A stretch of DNA of 64,000 nt from DATADW01 sp963733905 (GTDB taxonomy: Bacteria > Actinomycetota > Acidimicrobiia > Spongiisociales > DATADW01). Made by a program: the position numbers and the translations under genes. Location of the stretch: assembly GCA_963733905.1 (NCBI GenBank), contig CAVTEU010000007.1, forward strand, positions 620,001-684,000, read 5' to 3'. The first letter of the stretch is position 1. Every line of letters begins with the position of its first letter. The notes beneath the pieces are model-generated. The model was not told where the DNA came from, did not search any database, and saw nothing but the letters and a program-made list of their open reading frames with translations. Positions 45,800 to 54,873 of this stretch are shown in pieces.

Positions 45800-46452
45800 C
45801 CGCCCCGCTCGTGGCGGTGGTGGATCATGGCGCCGGGAACCTGGTCTCGATCGCGCAGGGGTTGGAACGGGCAGGTGCCGAGGTGAGGGTGGCGGCGGGA
45901 CCTGCTGGCTTGGCCGGGTGCGACGCCGTCGTGCTCCCCGGGGTGGGGGCCACAGCGGCGGCGATGGAGCGACTCCGCTCGGCGGCGATGGTGGAGCCCA
46001 TATTGGGATGGGAAGGTCCCCTGCTCGGGATATGCGTCGGTCTGCAGCTTCTGTTCGAGAGGAGCGAGGAGGACGGTGCCGATTGCCTGGGAATCCTCCC
46101 CGGTGAGGTTCGCCGGCTAGAGGCAAAGCGGCTTCCCCACATCGGCTGGAACGACATCGTCGTCGAGCAACCCGACCCGCTTTTCCGCGGCATGCCCGAT
46201 GGCTCCCTCGGCTACTTCGTCCACAGCTACGCGCCGGTGCCCGATGACCCGGCGATGGTGATCGCCACCTCGGAGCACGATGCCCCATTTGTGGCGGCGG
46301 TGCGGTCCGGTGAGGTGTGCGGTGTCCAGTTCCACCCCGAGAGGAGCGCCGCCACCGGCCTCCGGATCTTGTCCAACTTCGTCGACACCATCCGTTTTGG
46401 CGTCACGGGAGGGGCAATGGCCGCGTTTGGTGACGCCAAAACGGGGGTGTGA
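45796..46452 (+). CDS. hisH: Imidazole glycerol phosphate synthase, glutaminase subunit
   Basis: 218 residues, class I amidotransferase. Nucleophile Cys in LLGICVGLQLLFERSEE, oxyanion PGVGA, and the His/Glu pair in GVQFHPERSAATG. It supplies ammonia from glutamine to HisF. The ~15 C-terminal residues after ILSNFVDTIRF (GVTGGAMAAFGDAKTG) are unusual and are encoded by a 15-bp inverted repeat that ends just before the hisF start. GTG 45796 overlaps the hisB stop. Confidence 0.92.
   Translation: MTAPLVAVVDHGAGNLVSIAQGLERAGAEVRVAAGPAGLAGCDAVVLPGVGATAAAMERLRSAAMVEPILGWEGPLLGICVGLQLLFERSEEDGADCLGILPGEVRRLEAKRLPHIGWNDIVVEQPDPLFRGMPDGSLGYFVHSYAPVPDDPAMVIATSEHDAPFVAAVRSGEVCGVQFHPERSAATGLRILSNFVDTIRFGVTGGAMAAFGDAKTGV
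46392..46444 (+). promoter_or_regulatory. 15-bp inverted repeat at the hisH/hisF junction
   Basis: CCGTTTTGGCGTCAC (46392-46406) and its exact complement (46430-46444) can form a perfect 15-bp RNA stem with a 23-nt loop, ending 7 nt before ATG 46452 of hisF. It lies within hisH coding sequence. It may limit transcription or translation of hisF-hisIE. Confidence 0.55.
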
Positions 46453-47217
46453 TGTTGCGGGCCAGGGTCATCCCTTGTCTCGACGTCGCCGGTGGACGGG
46501 TGGTGAAGGGTGTCAACTTCGTGGATCTGGTGGACGAGGGTGACCCGGTCGAGCTGGCCGCCCGTTACACCGCCGAGGGGGCGGACGAGATCTGCTACCT
46601 CGACATCGGAGCCGCCCCCGAGGAGCGGGCGACTCTTCTCGATCTGGTGCGCCGGACCGCCCGGGAGGTCTTCGTGCCGCTGACGGTGGGCGGCGGCGTC
46701 CGTTCCCCCGAGGACATGCGGGCGGTGCTGCGAGCGGGTGCCGACAAGGTGGCGGTGAACACCGCGGCGGTGTCCCAGCCCAGCCTCATCGACGGTTGCG
46801 CCGCCGCCTTTGGTCGTCAGTGCGTCGTGCTGGCGGTTGACGCCGCGCTTCTCTGGCCCGGCCCGGTGGGAGGTGGTGGTCAACGGCGGCCGGGCACCAA
46901 CGGGGCGCAACGCAATCGACTGGATCGAGGAGGGGGTGGAGCGCGGTGCCGGTGAGATCCTGCTCACCTCGATCGACCGCGACGGCACCAGCGACGGCTA
47001 CGACCTCGAGCTGATCGCTGCAGCAACGGCGGTCTCCGAGGTTCCCGTGATCGCCTCGGGTGGGGCTGGTACGCCTGGCCACTTCGTCGATGCGATCACC
47101 AGGGGCGGAGCGTCGGCGGTGCTCGCCGCCTCGACGCTGCACCGGCGAACCCTCACCATCGCCCAGGTCAAAGCGGCGCTCGCCACCGCCGGGATCCCGG
47201 TGCGGGAGGCGGCGTGA
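46452..47217 (+). CDS. hisF: Imidazole glycerol phosphate synthase, cyclase subunit (one frameshift)
   Basis: Starts MLRARVIPCLDVAGGRVVKG at ATG 46452 (or GTG 46449), overlapping the hisH stop. Barrel motifs: VNFVDLVDEGDPVELAARY, LTVGGGVRSPEDMRAVLRAG and ADKVAVNTAAVSQPSLI; a break near 46845; then WEVVVNGGRAPTGRNAIDWI, GEILLTSIDRDGTSDGYDLE (catalytic Asp) and VIASGGAGTPGHFVDAI. It forms IGP and AICAR from PRFAR and ammonia. A G near the shine-Dalgarno position lies in or beside the stem of the upstream inverted repeat. Confidence 0.9.
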
Positions 47218-47838
47218 TCGACGCCGACTCGGTCGCATGGGACGAGGGCGGCCTGGTGCCGACCGTGGTCCAGGAGGCCGCCACGGGGCGGGTACTCATG
47301 GTGGCGTGGATGGACCGCACCGCGCTGGCCGCCACCGCAGCAAGCGGACAAGCCCACTTCTGGAGCCGCTCACGCCAAGAGTTGTGGCGCAAGGGCGCCA
47401 CCAGCGGCAACACGATGGAGGTCACCGCCTTGGCGCTCGACTGCGATGGCGACACAGTCCTCATGACGGTCATCCCTGCCGGCCCAGCCTGTCACACGGG
47501 GTCGTCTTCGTGCTTCGAGGGCGATGACACCCCGTCGACTCTGGGATCGATCCTCGAGAGATTGCATCTGGTCGTGGCGCAGCGGGCGGAGCAACTCCCG
47601 GAAGGGTCCTACACAGCTCGAGTTGGTCGAGGCTGGTGTCGACCGGGTGGCCCGCAAGGTGCTCGAGGAGGCCGGGGAACTGGCGTTCATCGCCAAGGAC
47701 CGCGCCGCCGGCAGGGGTTCGCCCACCCGGGTGGCGGAAGAGGCGGCTGACCTGCTCTACCACCTGTTGGTGTTGTTGCAGGTATCCGAGGTCCCGACAG
47801 GGGCCGTCGCCGCCGTCCTCGAAGAGCGTTCGCGGTAG
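47214..47838 (+). CDS. hisIE: Bifunctional phosphoribosyl-AMP cyclohydrolase / phosphoribosyl-ATP pyrophosphatase (one frameshift)
   Basis: GTG 47214 overlaps the hisF stop. The N-terminal PRA-CH domain has VLMVAWMDRTALAATAASGQ, HFWSRSRQELWRKGATSGNT and the zinc cysteines in GPACHTGSSSCFEG. After a break near 47615 the PRA-PH (HisE) domain follows: VARKVLEEAGELAFIAKDRA and VAEEAADLLYHLLVLLQVSE with the acidic metal residues. It carries out steps 2 and 3 of histidine synthesis. Actinobacteria often encode these separately; here the spacing leaves a single ~208-residue HisIE protein once the indel is corrected. Confidence 0.88.
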
Positions 47839-47841
47839 CGG

Positions 47842-48057
47842 TCAGGCGGCGGGTCGGTCCGACCGGGATACACCTTCGGCGAACGCATCGGGACCCAGGA
47901 GGTGCAGCCCGAGTGTTATCAGCCCGAATCCGACCCGGTCGCGCAGCGCCACCGGGCGGGGTGCGGTGACCCAGCCTTCGTCCGCAGCCCGGCGAGACAT
48001 AGCGCCCCGCTGCAGCTCATCCATCCTCGCCTTGCCAAATCGACCGGTGTCGTACAT
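47842..48057 (-). CDS. Small protein after the ArsR-type regulator, function unknown
   Basis: 71 residues from ATG 48057, with GGAGAA just upstream; GTG 48060 is an alternative. It starts MYDTGRFGKARMDELQRGAM, contains a helix LRDRVGFGLITLGLHLLGPD and ends in a polar tail. It lies 23 nt past the regulator gene on the same strand, so both are probably on one transcript. No family recognised. Confidence 0.55.
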   Translation of the reverse strand: MYDTGRFGKARMDELQRGAMSRRAADEGWVTAPRPVALRDRVGFGLITLGLHLLGPDAFAEGVSRSDRPAA

Positions 48058-48079
48058 CACTTCTCCATAGCTCCTTGCT

Positions 48080-49198
48080 TCAGGCCGAGCCGCGTCCCGC
48101 GGCGGGAGTGTCGGTGGTCAGATAGGAACCCAGCGCGGCAGATGCCTCGGCGGTCAGCCCGGTGCGTGCCCCGTATCGCGAGGTCTCACCGTGCTTGCCG
48201 ATCACCACACGCACCAGCCCGGCGCCGCGCAGGATCCCGAGGTGATGGTGCACCGTCGACTTGGCCAGCCCGAGCATCTCGGCGAGATCGTCCAAGGTGG
48301 CCTCGGCTTCGGCCAACCTGCGCAGGATGCGAAGCCGCCGCTCGTCACCGAGCGCCTTGTAGGTCTTGACCATCCAACCGGGCGGGGCGTCCGGGTCGGC
48401 CGAGAGGTACTCGTCGGCCACCCCGTAGATGACGATGAGCATCGACCCGTGGTCGTCGATCACCGACCAGGGCCGAAGCAGGACGGAAGGGGCGAGCACC
48501 AGACGGGTCACCCCGGCCGGGATGCGGTAATCGAGCCCGTTGGTCGCCAGCTCGATGAGACCCTCGGGGGAGGTCGAGCCCGCCTGGGCCCGCTTCATCT
48601 CGGCATCGCGCTGCTGGGCAGCGGGCCACTCCTCCACCATCGACGCCAGGCACTCCGACCAGAACCGGCGCAGGGCGGCGGTCACCCGCGACAACAGCGA
48701 GCCCGGGTCGAGCGCCATCAGCCGGCGGATCGCATCGGTGAATTCCTCCTTGCCGACGTACTCGGCAAGCGCCTCGTCCAGAGCAGCGGCATCCCCGGCC
48801 GCCGCTCGGCGGTGCACCTCCGTCGGCGGCCCCCCGTGCTTCCCGCTGATGAGGGCCAGTCGGAGCTCGGTGGGGTCGAGATCGGCAAGCCAGTCGAAGA
48901 ACCTGTCGGGGTCGTCCGGCTCCGGCGCGCTCGCCAACACACCCATGACGGCGAACCAGGTGGTCCCCCACGCCCCGCCGAGCTCGCTCATCTCGGCCGC
49001 CAAGTCGTCCGGAACCCGCTCGCTCAACTCATCGAACCACTCCGCACCCACCTCGTAGGTCGCCTGCTCGTCGCGGGTCCATCTCCCTCACCCAGGCGGC
49101 GAGAGCAGATCGACCACCGGCGAGGCGATCAGGTCGATGGGGAGCCGGATTCGTCCACCGGTCAGATCACGGATCTTGGGTGCCTCGGGAGTCATCAT
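48080..49198 (-). CDS. ArsR-type HTH regulator with long N-terminal region (two frameshifts)
   Basis: The C-terminal ~110 residues form an ArsR/HTH_20 winged helix: YKALGDERRLRILRRLAEAE, TLDDLAEMLGLAKSTVHHHL and GILRGAGLVRVVIGKHGETS. The N-terminal ~240 residues are mainly helical and unrecognised (LALISGKHGGPPTEVHRRAA). The beginning, MTPEAPKIRDLTGGRIRLPI, is in another frame; breaks near 49095 and 49075 link it through LAAWVREM and DEQATYEVGAEWFDEL. No metal-binding cysteine pair is seen, so a metal sensor is unlikely. The start ATG 49198 lies about one helical turn past a strong promoter, implying a leaderless mRNA. Confidence 0.8.
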
Positions 49199-49201
49199 AT
49201 G

Positions 49202-49236
49202 GTTCGAAATATATCGAACGACCCGAGATGTGTCAA
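49202..49236 (-). promoter_or_regulatory. Consensus promoter with embedded operator, ArsR-type gene
   Basis: On the minus strand: TTGACA (49236-49231), a 17-nt spacer and TATATT (49213-49208), close to the sigma-70 ideal. GTTCGA and TCGAAC flank the -10 box as an inverted repeat (49203-49219, odd-length spacer of ~5-6 nt), a likely site for the gene's own product. ATG is 9 nt past the -10. Confidence 0.75.
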
Positions 49237-49243
49237 GTACTCC

Positions 49244-49287
49244 AACCCAGGGTTGGGGAGTACCGGGGTAGCTGCCAACCCTGGGTT
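49244..49287. repeat. AACCCAGGGTT palindromic element, copy 4
   Basis: AACCCAGGGTT (49244-49254), GGGGAGTACC, GGTAGCTGCC and AACCCTGGGTT (49277-49287) form one nearly self-complementary 44-nt unit. It lies 7 nt past the stop of the AhpD-like gene and upstream of the ArsR-type promoter, a position where it could end transcription. Confidence 0.85.
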
Positions 49288-49293
49288 GGCGGA

Positions 49294-49857
49294 TCAGCGG
49301 CCCAGGGTGTAGAACTCGGGGTTGGGTCGCAGGTCGGTGAGGTGGGCCATCCGGTTGGAGAGGGCGAAGAGCGAGACGATGGCTCCAATATCCCAGATGT
49401 CCTCGTCGCTGAACCCGCAATCACGGAGCCGTTCGAGATCGGTCGATTGCAGTTCCTCGGGCGTGCGGGCGAGTTTCACCGCAATTTCGAGCATCACCCG
49501 CTGCCGCTCGGTGACGGGGGCGGTGCGGTGGTTCACCGCCACCTGGTCGGCGATCAGCGGGTCCTTGGCCCTGATGCGGAGCACTGCCCCGTGGGCGACG
49601 ACGCAGTAGGGGCAGTCGTTGGCGGCGCTGGTGGCCACCACGATCATCTCGCGCTCCGCCTTGGTCAGCCCGCTCTCCTTCTCCATGAGGGCGTCGTGGT
49701 AGGCGAAGAACGCCCGGAACTCGTCGGGGCGGCGGGCCATGACGAGGAAGACGTTGGGTATGAACCCGGTCTTGGCGGCGACGGCGTCGATCCGCTCTCG
49801 GAGGTCGTCTGGCAGATCGGCGAGCTCCGGGAAGGGGAACCGCTCGGCTGAGCTCAC
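49294..49857 (-). CDS. AhpD-like (carboxymuconolactone decarboxylase family) protein
   Basis: 187 residues from GTG 49857, overlapping the glgC stop (GTGA). The helical AhpD fold shows the redox motif NDCPYCVVAHGAVLR (CxxC followed by His) and KAEREMIVVATSAA, then CGFSDEDIWDIGAIVSLFAL and NRMAHLTDLRPNPEFYTLGR, the ending typical of the 'peroxidase-related' subgroup. Such proteins act as thiol peroxidases or alkylhydroperoxidase partners in the cytoplasm. Why it is coupled to glycogen synthesis is not clear. Confidence 0.88.
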   Translation of the reverse strand: MSSAERFPFPELADLPDDLRERIDAVAAKTGFIPNVFLVMARRPDEFRAFFAYHDALMEKESGLTKAEREMIVVATSAANDCPYCVVAHGAVLRIRAKDPLIADQVAVNHRTAPVTERQRVMLEIAVKLARTPEELQSTDLERLRDCGFSDEDIWDIGAIVSLFALSNRMAHLTDLRPNPEFYTLGR

Positions 49858-51099
49858 GCCACCTTCTCGTTCTTCCCGATCACCGCCACCCCGTCGTCGG
49901 AGACGGTGAACCGGCTGCGGTCGTGGTCGAGATCGACCCCGACCTGGAACCCATCGGGGATCTCCACGTTCTTGTCGACGATGGCGCGCTTGATCACCGC
50001 GTTCCGTCCGACTCGGACGTTCTCGAAGAGCACCGAGTCCTCGACCAATGCGTAGGAGTTGACCCGGCACCCGGGCGAGAGGATCGATCCCCGCACCAGC
50101 CCACCCGAAACCACGGCCCCGTGCGACACCAGCGAGTTGAGCGCCCGGCCCGCCCTGTCGCCGCTCTCGTGGACGAACTTGGCCGGTGGGTGGGGGAAGT
50201 GCCAGGTGAGGATCGGCCAGTCCATGTTGTACAGGTTGAAGATCGGCTCGACCGACACCAGGTCCATGCTCGCCTGGTAGTAGGCGTCGAGCGTGCCGAC
50301 GTCCCGCCAGTAGCCGTGTTCCCGCTCGGTCTCCCCCGGGACCTGGTTGCGGTCGAAGTCGTATACCCAGGCTTCGCCCGCCTCGGTGAGCAGGGGGATG
50401 ATGTTCCCCCCCATGTCGTGCTTGCTCGATGTTGACTCAGCGTCGGTGCGGAGGGCGTCCACCAGCGTGGACGTGGTGAAGATGTAGTTGCCCATCGAGG
50501 CGTAGGCCCGCGTCGGCGTCATCCGGCATCGAAGGCGGCTCGGCCGGCTTCTCCAGGAAGCTCTCGATCTTGCCGGTGGCGTCGGAGTCGATGATCCCAA
50601 ATGCGCTCGCCTCCTCGATCGGGACCGCGATGCCCCCGACGGTCACACCGGCTCCGGAGTCGATGTGGGCGGAGAGCATCTGGCGTGGATCGAGCCGGTA
50701 TATGTGATCGGCTCCGTAGACGATCACGTAGTCGGGGTACTCGTCGTCGATGATGTTGAGGTTCTGATAGACGGCGTCGGCCGACCCGGCGAACCAGTGG
50801 GGACCGCGCCGCATCTGCGCCGGGACCGGGGCCACGTAATTCCCCAGCAAGGGAGACAGCCGCCAGGTCAGGGCGATGTGCCGGTCGAGGCTGTGGCTCA
50901 TGTACTGGGTGAGCACCACGATCCGGCGCATGCCGCCGTTGACCAGGTTGGAGAGGACGAAGTCGACCAGTCGGTAGAGCCCGCCAAAAGGGACCGCCGG
51001 CTTGGCCCGGTCGCGGGTCAACGGGTAGAGCCGCTTCCCTTCGCCCCCGGCGAGCACGATCGCAAGAACGATGGGTTCTCTCGCCACTCTTCGGAACAT
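49854..51099 (-). CDS. glgC: Glucose-1-phosphate adenylyltransferase (one frameshift)
   Basis: Nucleotide-binding start VLAIVLAGGEGKRLYPLTRD, then RAKPAVPFGGLYRLVDFVLS, VYGADHIYRLDPRQML and FLEKPAEPP. A break near 50515 is followed by YASMGNYIFTTSTLVDAL, DFDRNQVPGETEREHGYWRD (substrate Lys/Asp region) and a left-handed beta-helix with hexapeptides (VVSGGLVRGSILSPGCRVNS, AIVDKNVEIPDG). It makes ADP-glucose for glycogen. The start is ATG 51099; an in-frame GTG at 51087 is possible. About 410 residues, as expected. Confidence 0.9.
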
Positions 51100-51256
51100 A
51101 GCGATTCGGCAATGATCGGTTGACCGGTCAGAGCGCTGCCCTGTTCACCGAATGGTTCGCCTCCGAGCATCGAAGTGCGTTCCGACAAGCGGGACCTCGC
51201 TCGTGTTGACCGTCCTGGTCGGGAGGTAAGAGAACCGCCGTCTGTCAGTGGGCCGA

Positions 51257-52459
51257 TCAGTCGGGCGGGCGGTGGTTTGCCGGGATTCGGAACGCCACCT
51301 GCCCGCCCGGCGCGTCTTCGATCCAGATCGAACCGTGGTGGGCGTTGACTATGCCTCTGGCAATGGCCAGCCCCAGGCCGGCGCCCCCGTCGGCGCGTGC
51401 CCGGGACGGGTCGGGCCGGGTGAACGGGTCAAAGGCGCGGGCGGTGAAGTCACCGGGAAATCCGGCGCCGCGGTCGCTGACCCTCACCACCGCCGACCCG
51501 CCATCGGCCTCGACATCGATCTCCACGTCGGTCCCGGAGGGTGCGTGGCGGATGGCGTTCTCCAGCAGGTTCCGCACTGCCCGCCCCAGAGCCATCGGAT
51601 CCGCTCGAACCGGTACAGGACCGCGAACCCCGACCGAGACCCCAACCGATCGCTTTGCCGCAACCGGGGCAAGCGCCTCGGCTGCCCCTTCGAGCAACTC
51701 ACCCAGGTCCACCTCTTCGACGGCGAGGTCGATGCCGCCCGCCTCGAGCCGCGAGGCGAGGAAGAGGTCGTCGATGAGCCGGTCGAGCACCTCGACGTCC
51801 TCCACCATCGCCTCCAGGTATCTATCCGGGTCGGGCGCCACGCCGTCTCGCACCGCTTCGAGGGCCGCCCGCAGCGCGGTCAGCGGGGTTCGCAGGTCGT
51901 GGCCGACGGCGGAGATCAACTGGCGGCGTGCGTCCTCTTGTCGGTCCCTCTCCACCCGCGATGCCGCAAGGGCGGAGATCATCCCATCCATTGCCTGAGC
52001 CACCTCGCCCACCTCGTCACGGCGGGTGATGCCCGAGCGCACCGATAGATCCCCTTCTCCCACCGCCCGGGCGGTCGAGGTGAGCCGTTCCAGGTCATCG
52101 GTGAGCCGTCTGCTCACCGCCACCGCCAGGGTGATGCCGAGGCCCACGCCCAGTGCCAGCGCCACGAACAGCAGGGTGAGATCGTGGCTGTCGAGGAACA
52201 TCGAGAGCGCCGAGGCGGCGACGGCCAGCGCGGCCACACCGAGAGCCGCCACCGCCGGAACCAGAACCGCCGCTCGCACGGTGCGGGCTCGAGAGGCGAG
52301 GCGCGGGGCGGTGACCGCAATCAGCGCCGACACAAGCGCGGCACCGCCGAACACCGAATAGAGGACGATGCGGTCCTCTGGGCTCGGGTCCATGAGGATC
52401 TCGAATGCGGCCAGACCGAGGACCACCGCACCGATGGACGCGAAGACGAGCCAGCGCAC
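51257..52459 (-). CDS. Membrane sensor histidine kinase
   Basis: 400 residues from GTG 52459, 2 nt after the response regulator stop. Four hydrophobic helices (WLVFASIGAVVLGLAAFEIL, VLYSVFGGAALVSALIAVTA, VPAVAALGVAALAVAASALS, LLFVALALGVGLGITLAVAV) leave almost no outside domain, so it may sense the membrane itself. A HAMP region follows, then the H-box SAVGHDLRTPLTALRAALEA, N-box GRAVRNLLENAIRHAPSG and G-boxes SDRGAGFPGDF and GGAGLGLAIARGIVNAHHG. The signal and targets are unknown. It forms a two-component pair with the upstream gene. Confidence 0.9.
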   Translation of the reverse strand: MRWLVFASIGAVVLGLAAFEILMDPSPEDRIVLYSVFGGAALVSALIAVTAPRLASRARTVRAAVLVPAVAALGVAALAVAASALSMFLDSHDLTLLFVALALGVGLGITLAVAVSRRLTDDLERLTSTARAVGEGDLSVRSGITRRDEVGEVAQAMDGMISALAASRVERDRQEDARRQLISAVGHDLRTPLTALRAALEAVRDGVAPDPDRYLEAMVEDVEVLDRLIDDLFLASRLEAGGIDLAVEEVDLGELLEGAAEALAPVAAKRSVGVSVGVRGPVPVRADPMALGRAVRNLLENAIRHAPSGTDVEIDVEADGGSAVVRVSDRGAGFPGDFTARAFDPFTRPDPSRARADGGAGLGLAIARGIVNAHHGSIWIEDAPGGQVAFRIPANHRPPD

Positions 52460-52461
52460 CC

Positions 52462-53175
52462 TCAGGCCTCGAACTTGTAGCCAACTCCCCAAACGGTGAC
52501 GAGGTGGCGAGGTTGGTCGGGCTGATCCTCGATCTTCTGCCTGATCCTCCTGATGTGGACGGTGACCGTTGCCGGGTCCTGCCATTCCGTCGAGGAGTCC
52601 CACACCTGCTCGAGGAGTTGGGCACGTGTGTAGACGCGCTTGGGGGTGGCGGCGAGAAAGGCGAGGAGGTCGAATTCCTTGGCGGTCAACTCGACTGGGA
52701 CGCCATCCACGGTCACCGCCCGCTGCCCGGGGTCCACCAGCAGCCTCCCGAAATCCATCCGCTCGGCGGCGGGCCGCGGGATCGTTCGGCGAAGGACGGT
52801 GCGCACCCGGGCGACGAGCTCGCGCGGTGAGAAGGGCTTGACGACATAGTCGTCGGCACCAAGCTCGAGCCCCAGGACGCGGTCGGGCTCCTCGGAGCGG
52901 GCTGTCAGGAGGATCACCGGGACATCGGAGCTCTGCCGGACCTGGCTGAGCACATCGAGACCCCCAACCATGGGAAGCATCACGTCGAGCACCACCAGAT
53001 CCGGCGATCGCTGCGAGAGCAGATCGAGCGCCTCTGCTCCGTCGGCGGCGGACTCGACCCGAAATCCGTCACGTTCCAGGTAGCGGGTCACCACCTCGCG
53101 GACCATCGGCTCGTCGTCCACCACGAGGATCCGAGCCGGTCGATTGATCGGGGGCGATGCCGCCACCCGGCGCAT
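52462..53175 (-). CDS. OmpR-family response regulator
   Basis: 237 residues. Receiver domain: ARILVVDDEPMVREVVTRYL, the phosphorylated Asp in LVVLDVMLPMVGGLDVL, the switch Thr in VILLTARSEEP and Lys in DDYVVKPFSPRELVARV. The C-terminal winged helix ends with VTVHIRRIRQKIEDQPDQPR and VWGVGYKFEA, typical of OmpR/PhoB members. Phosphorylated by the histidine kinase encoded immediately downstream. Confidence 0.93.
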   Translation of the reverse strand: MRRVAASPPINRPARILVVDDEPMVREVVTRYLERDGFRVESAADGAEALDLLSQRSPDLVVLDVMLPMVGGLDVLSQVRQSSDVPVILLTARSEEPDRVLGLELGADDYVVKPFSPRELVARVRTVLRRTIPRPAAERMDFGRLLVDPGQRAVTVDGVPVELTAKEFDLLAFLAATPKRVYTRAQLLEQVWDSSTEWQDPATVTVHIRRIRQKIEDQPDQPRHLVTVWGVGYKFEA

Positions 53176-53235
53176 CGTACGGAGTCAGTTGCGCACGGCC
53201 GGCAGGATCGGAGCGAGTTTCGGGATAGATAACAA

Positions 53236-53268
53236 GACGAAGACGGACGGAGACGGAAGGCGGAAGAC
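53236..53268. repeat. Short purine-rich degenerate repeat
   Basis: GACGAAGACGGACGGAGACG followed by GAAGGCGGAAGAC lies between the response regulator start and the SnoaL-like gene end. It resembles, in reverse complement, the CTGCCGT array at 8697. The rest of this 133-base gap shows nothing I can name. Confidence 0.4.
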
Positions 53269-53308
53269 AACGAACCGGGTCAGGCGAAGGGTGGAGGTCC
53301 GACGTGTC

Positions 53309-54121
53309 CTACGTGCCCCAGTCGGGGAAGGGGTGGTGGAAGCCCTCGGTGGCGTGCCAGTGCTCGCGCAACTCACGGCATGATCCGTCGGGTCCGAGCA
53401 GCATCACATCGCAACCGGTCAGCGTGGTGGGCTGGCCGCTCTCTTCGAGCGTCGTCCAGTACTCGTAGACGGCGGTGCTTCCCTCCACTGCGAGGACGGC
53501 GAACCGGACATCTTCGACCCGCTCCTCGGCGAATGCCTCGGTCGTGTACTCCCTCACTCCCTCCCGGCCCAGGTGGGGCTGGCGAAACGGTGTCGACCGA
53601 TAGACCACCTCGTCACCGAACAATGAGACCGCGGATCCGACGTCGCCTGCTGCCCAGGCCGACCGGTAGCCCTCGGCGTAGCGAGCGGCGTGCTCGGCTG
53701 CTCCGTCCAGTGGAGTCCGGTCGGCAATCCCCCACCCAGGTGGTGGTTGACGCCGCTCCGGCTCGATGTGCCAACACTCCCGCAGCGCCCGGCAGAGAGA
53801 ATCGCCTTCGAAATGGAGCAGGAGGATCCCTGCCAGGGTGACATCGGCGGCTTCGTTGCGCAGTGTCGTCCACCACTCCACCCCGGCCACATCTCCCTCG
53901 ACTACCGGATCGCCCCAGCGAACCTCGACGTCCTCCTGGGTTGCGGTGACATCCCGCCAGTACTCGGGCGATGCCTTCGGCCCGATATGTGGCTCCTCGA
54001 AGGGATGCGAGCGGTAGGTGGCGTCCGGCGTGAAGAGCGCAGCCGCAGCATTCGGATCTGCGTCCACCCAGGCGGCCGCATACCCGTCCAGCCAGCGGTC
54101 GAGATGCGCCGAAGTCACCAT
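53309..54121 (-). CDS. Protein with two SnoaL/NTF2-like domains
   Basis: 270 residues from ATG 54121, made of a duplicated ~125-residue domain. First copy: LDGYAAAWVDADPNAAAALF, TPDATYRSHPFEEPHIG and WWTTLRNEAADVTLAGIL. Second copy: YAEGYRSAWAAGDVGSAVSL, FGDEVVYRSTPFRQPHLGRE and YWTTLEESGQPTTLTGCDVM; both end LREcWHIE/LREHWHATE. These cone-shaped folds bind small hydrophobic ligands or act as isomerases or hydrolases; no catalytic residues were identified, so the function is unknown. Confidence 0.85.
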   Translation of the reverse strand: MVTSAHLDRWLDGYAAAWVDADPNAAAALFTPDATYRSHPFEEPHIGPKASPEYWRDVTATQEDVEVRWGDPVVEGDVAGVEWWTTLRNEAADVTLAGILLLHFEGDSLCRALRECWHIEPERRQPPPGWGIADRTPLDGAAEHAARYAEGYRSAWAAGDVGSAVSLFGDEVVYRSTPFRQPHLGREGVREYTTEAFAEERVEDVRFAVLAVEGSTAVYEYWTTLEESGQPTTLTGCDVMLLGPDGSCRELREHWHATEGFHHPFPDWGT

Positions 54122-54218
54122 CCGGCCATGCTGCCACGTCGACGCGCTCCATGCCCTCTGCCTTTGGTTCAACTCCCTCCGCCGCCTTCCGTCTTCCTGG
54201 CCCCCGTAGACTCTCCCC

Positions 54219-54873
54219 GTGACCCCGATCGCGGCGCTCGACGGGATCGAGGTGCGTCTTGGCGGGCTCCCCGTGTTACGAGCCTTGGACCTGACGGTCT
54301 CCCCGGGCGAGGTGCTCGGGGTCGTCGGCCCCAACGGATCGGGAAAGACCACCCTCCTCAGGGTGCTGGCCACCCTCCTGCGCCCGCGCCGCGGCTCGGG
54401 GACGGTGCTCGGAGAGCGCACTCGGTACCGACGGGGTACGCCGGATCCGGCCGGGAATCGGTTTGGCAGGGCACCAACCCTCGCTATGGCCCGATCTGAC
54501 CCTGCGCGAGAACCTGGTGGCGATCACCCGGCTCGGTGGGCAGGACGAGGTCGCCGCCGATGAGGCGCTCTACCGGGTTGGGTTGTCGGCAGCCGCCGGC
54601 AGGCTGGCGGGGCGGTCCTCACACGGGATGCGTCGCCGCGTCGACCTCGCTCGGCTGCTGCTCACCCGTCCGCGGTTGGTGCTGCTCGACGAGGCGACCG
54701 CTGGGCTCGACCGCTCGGCAACAGCCCTCGTCGATTCCGTGGTGTCCGCCGCGCTCGGTGCCGGCGGGGCCGCGGTGCTCGTGTCGCACGACCACGAGCA
54801 CCTTGGGGCGTCCGTCACCCGGTTGGTCGAGATCGAGGATGGTGCGGTGCGCAGCCCCGGAGGAAGTCGATGA
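54219..54873 (+). CDS. ccmA: Cytochrome c maturation ABC transporter ATPase (one frameshift)
   Basis: GTG 54219 start. GVVGPNGSGKTTLLRVLATL (Walker A) precedes a break near 54430; the second frame has LWPDLTLRENLVAITRL, a degenerate signature HGMRRRVDLARLLL, Walker B LVLLDEATAGLDRSA and the switch His in VLVSHDHEHLG. CcmA drives release of haem-loaded CcmE by the CcmABCD complex. The stop overlaps ccmB (ATGA). First gene of the ccm operon. Confidence 0.85.
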
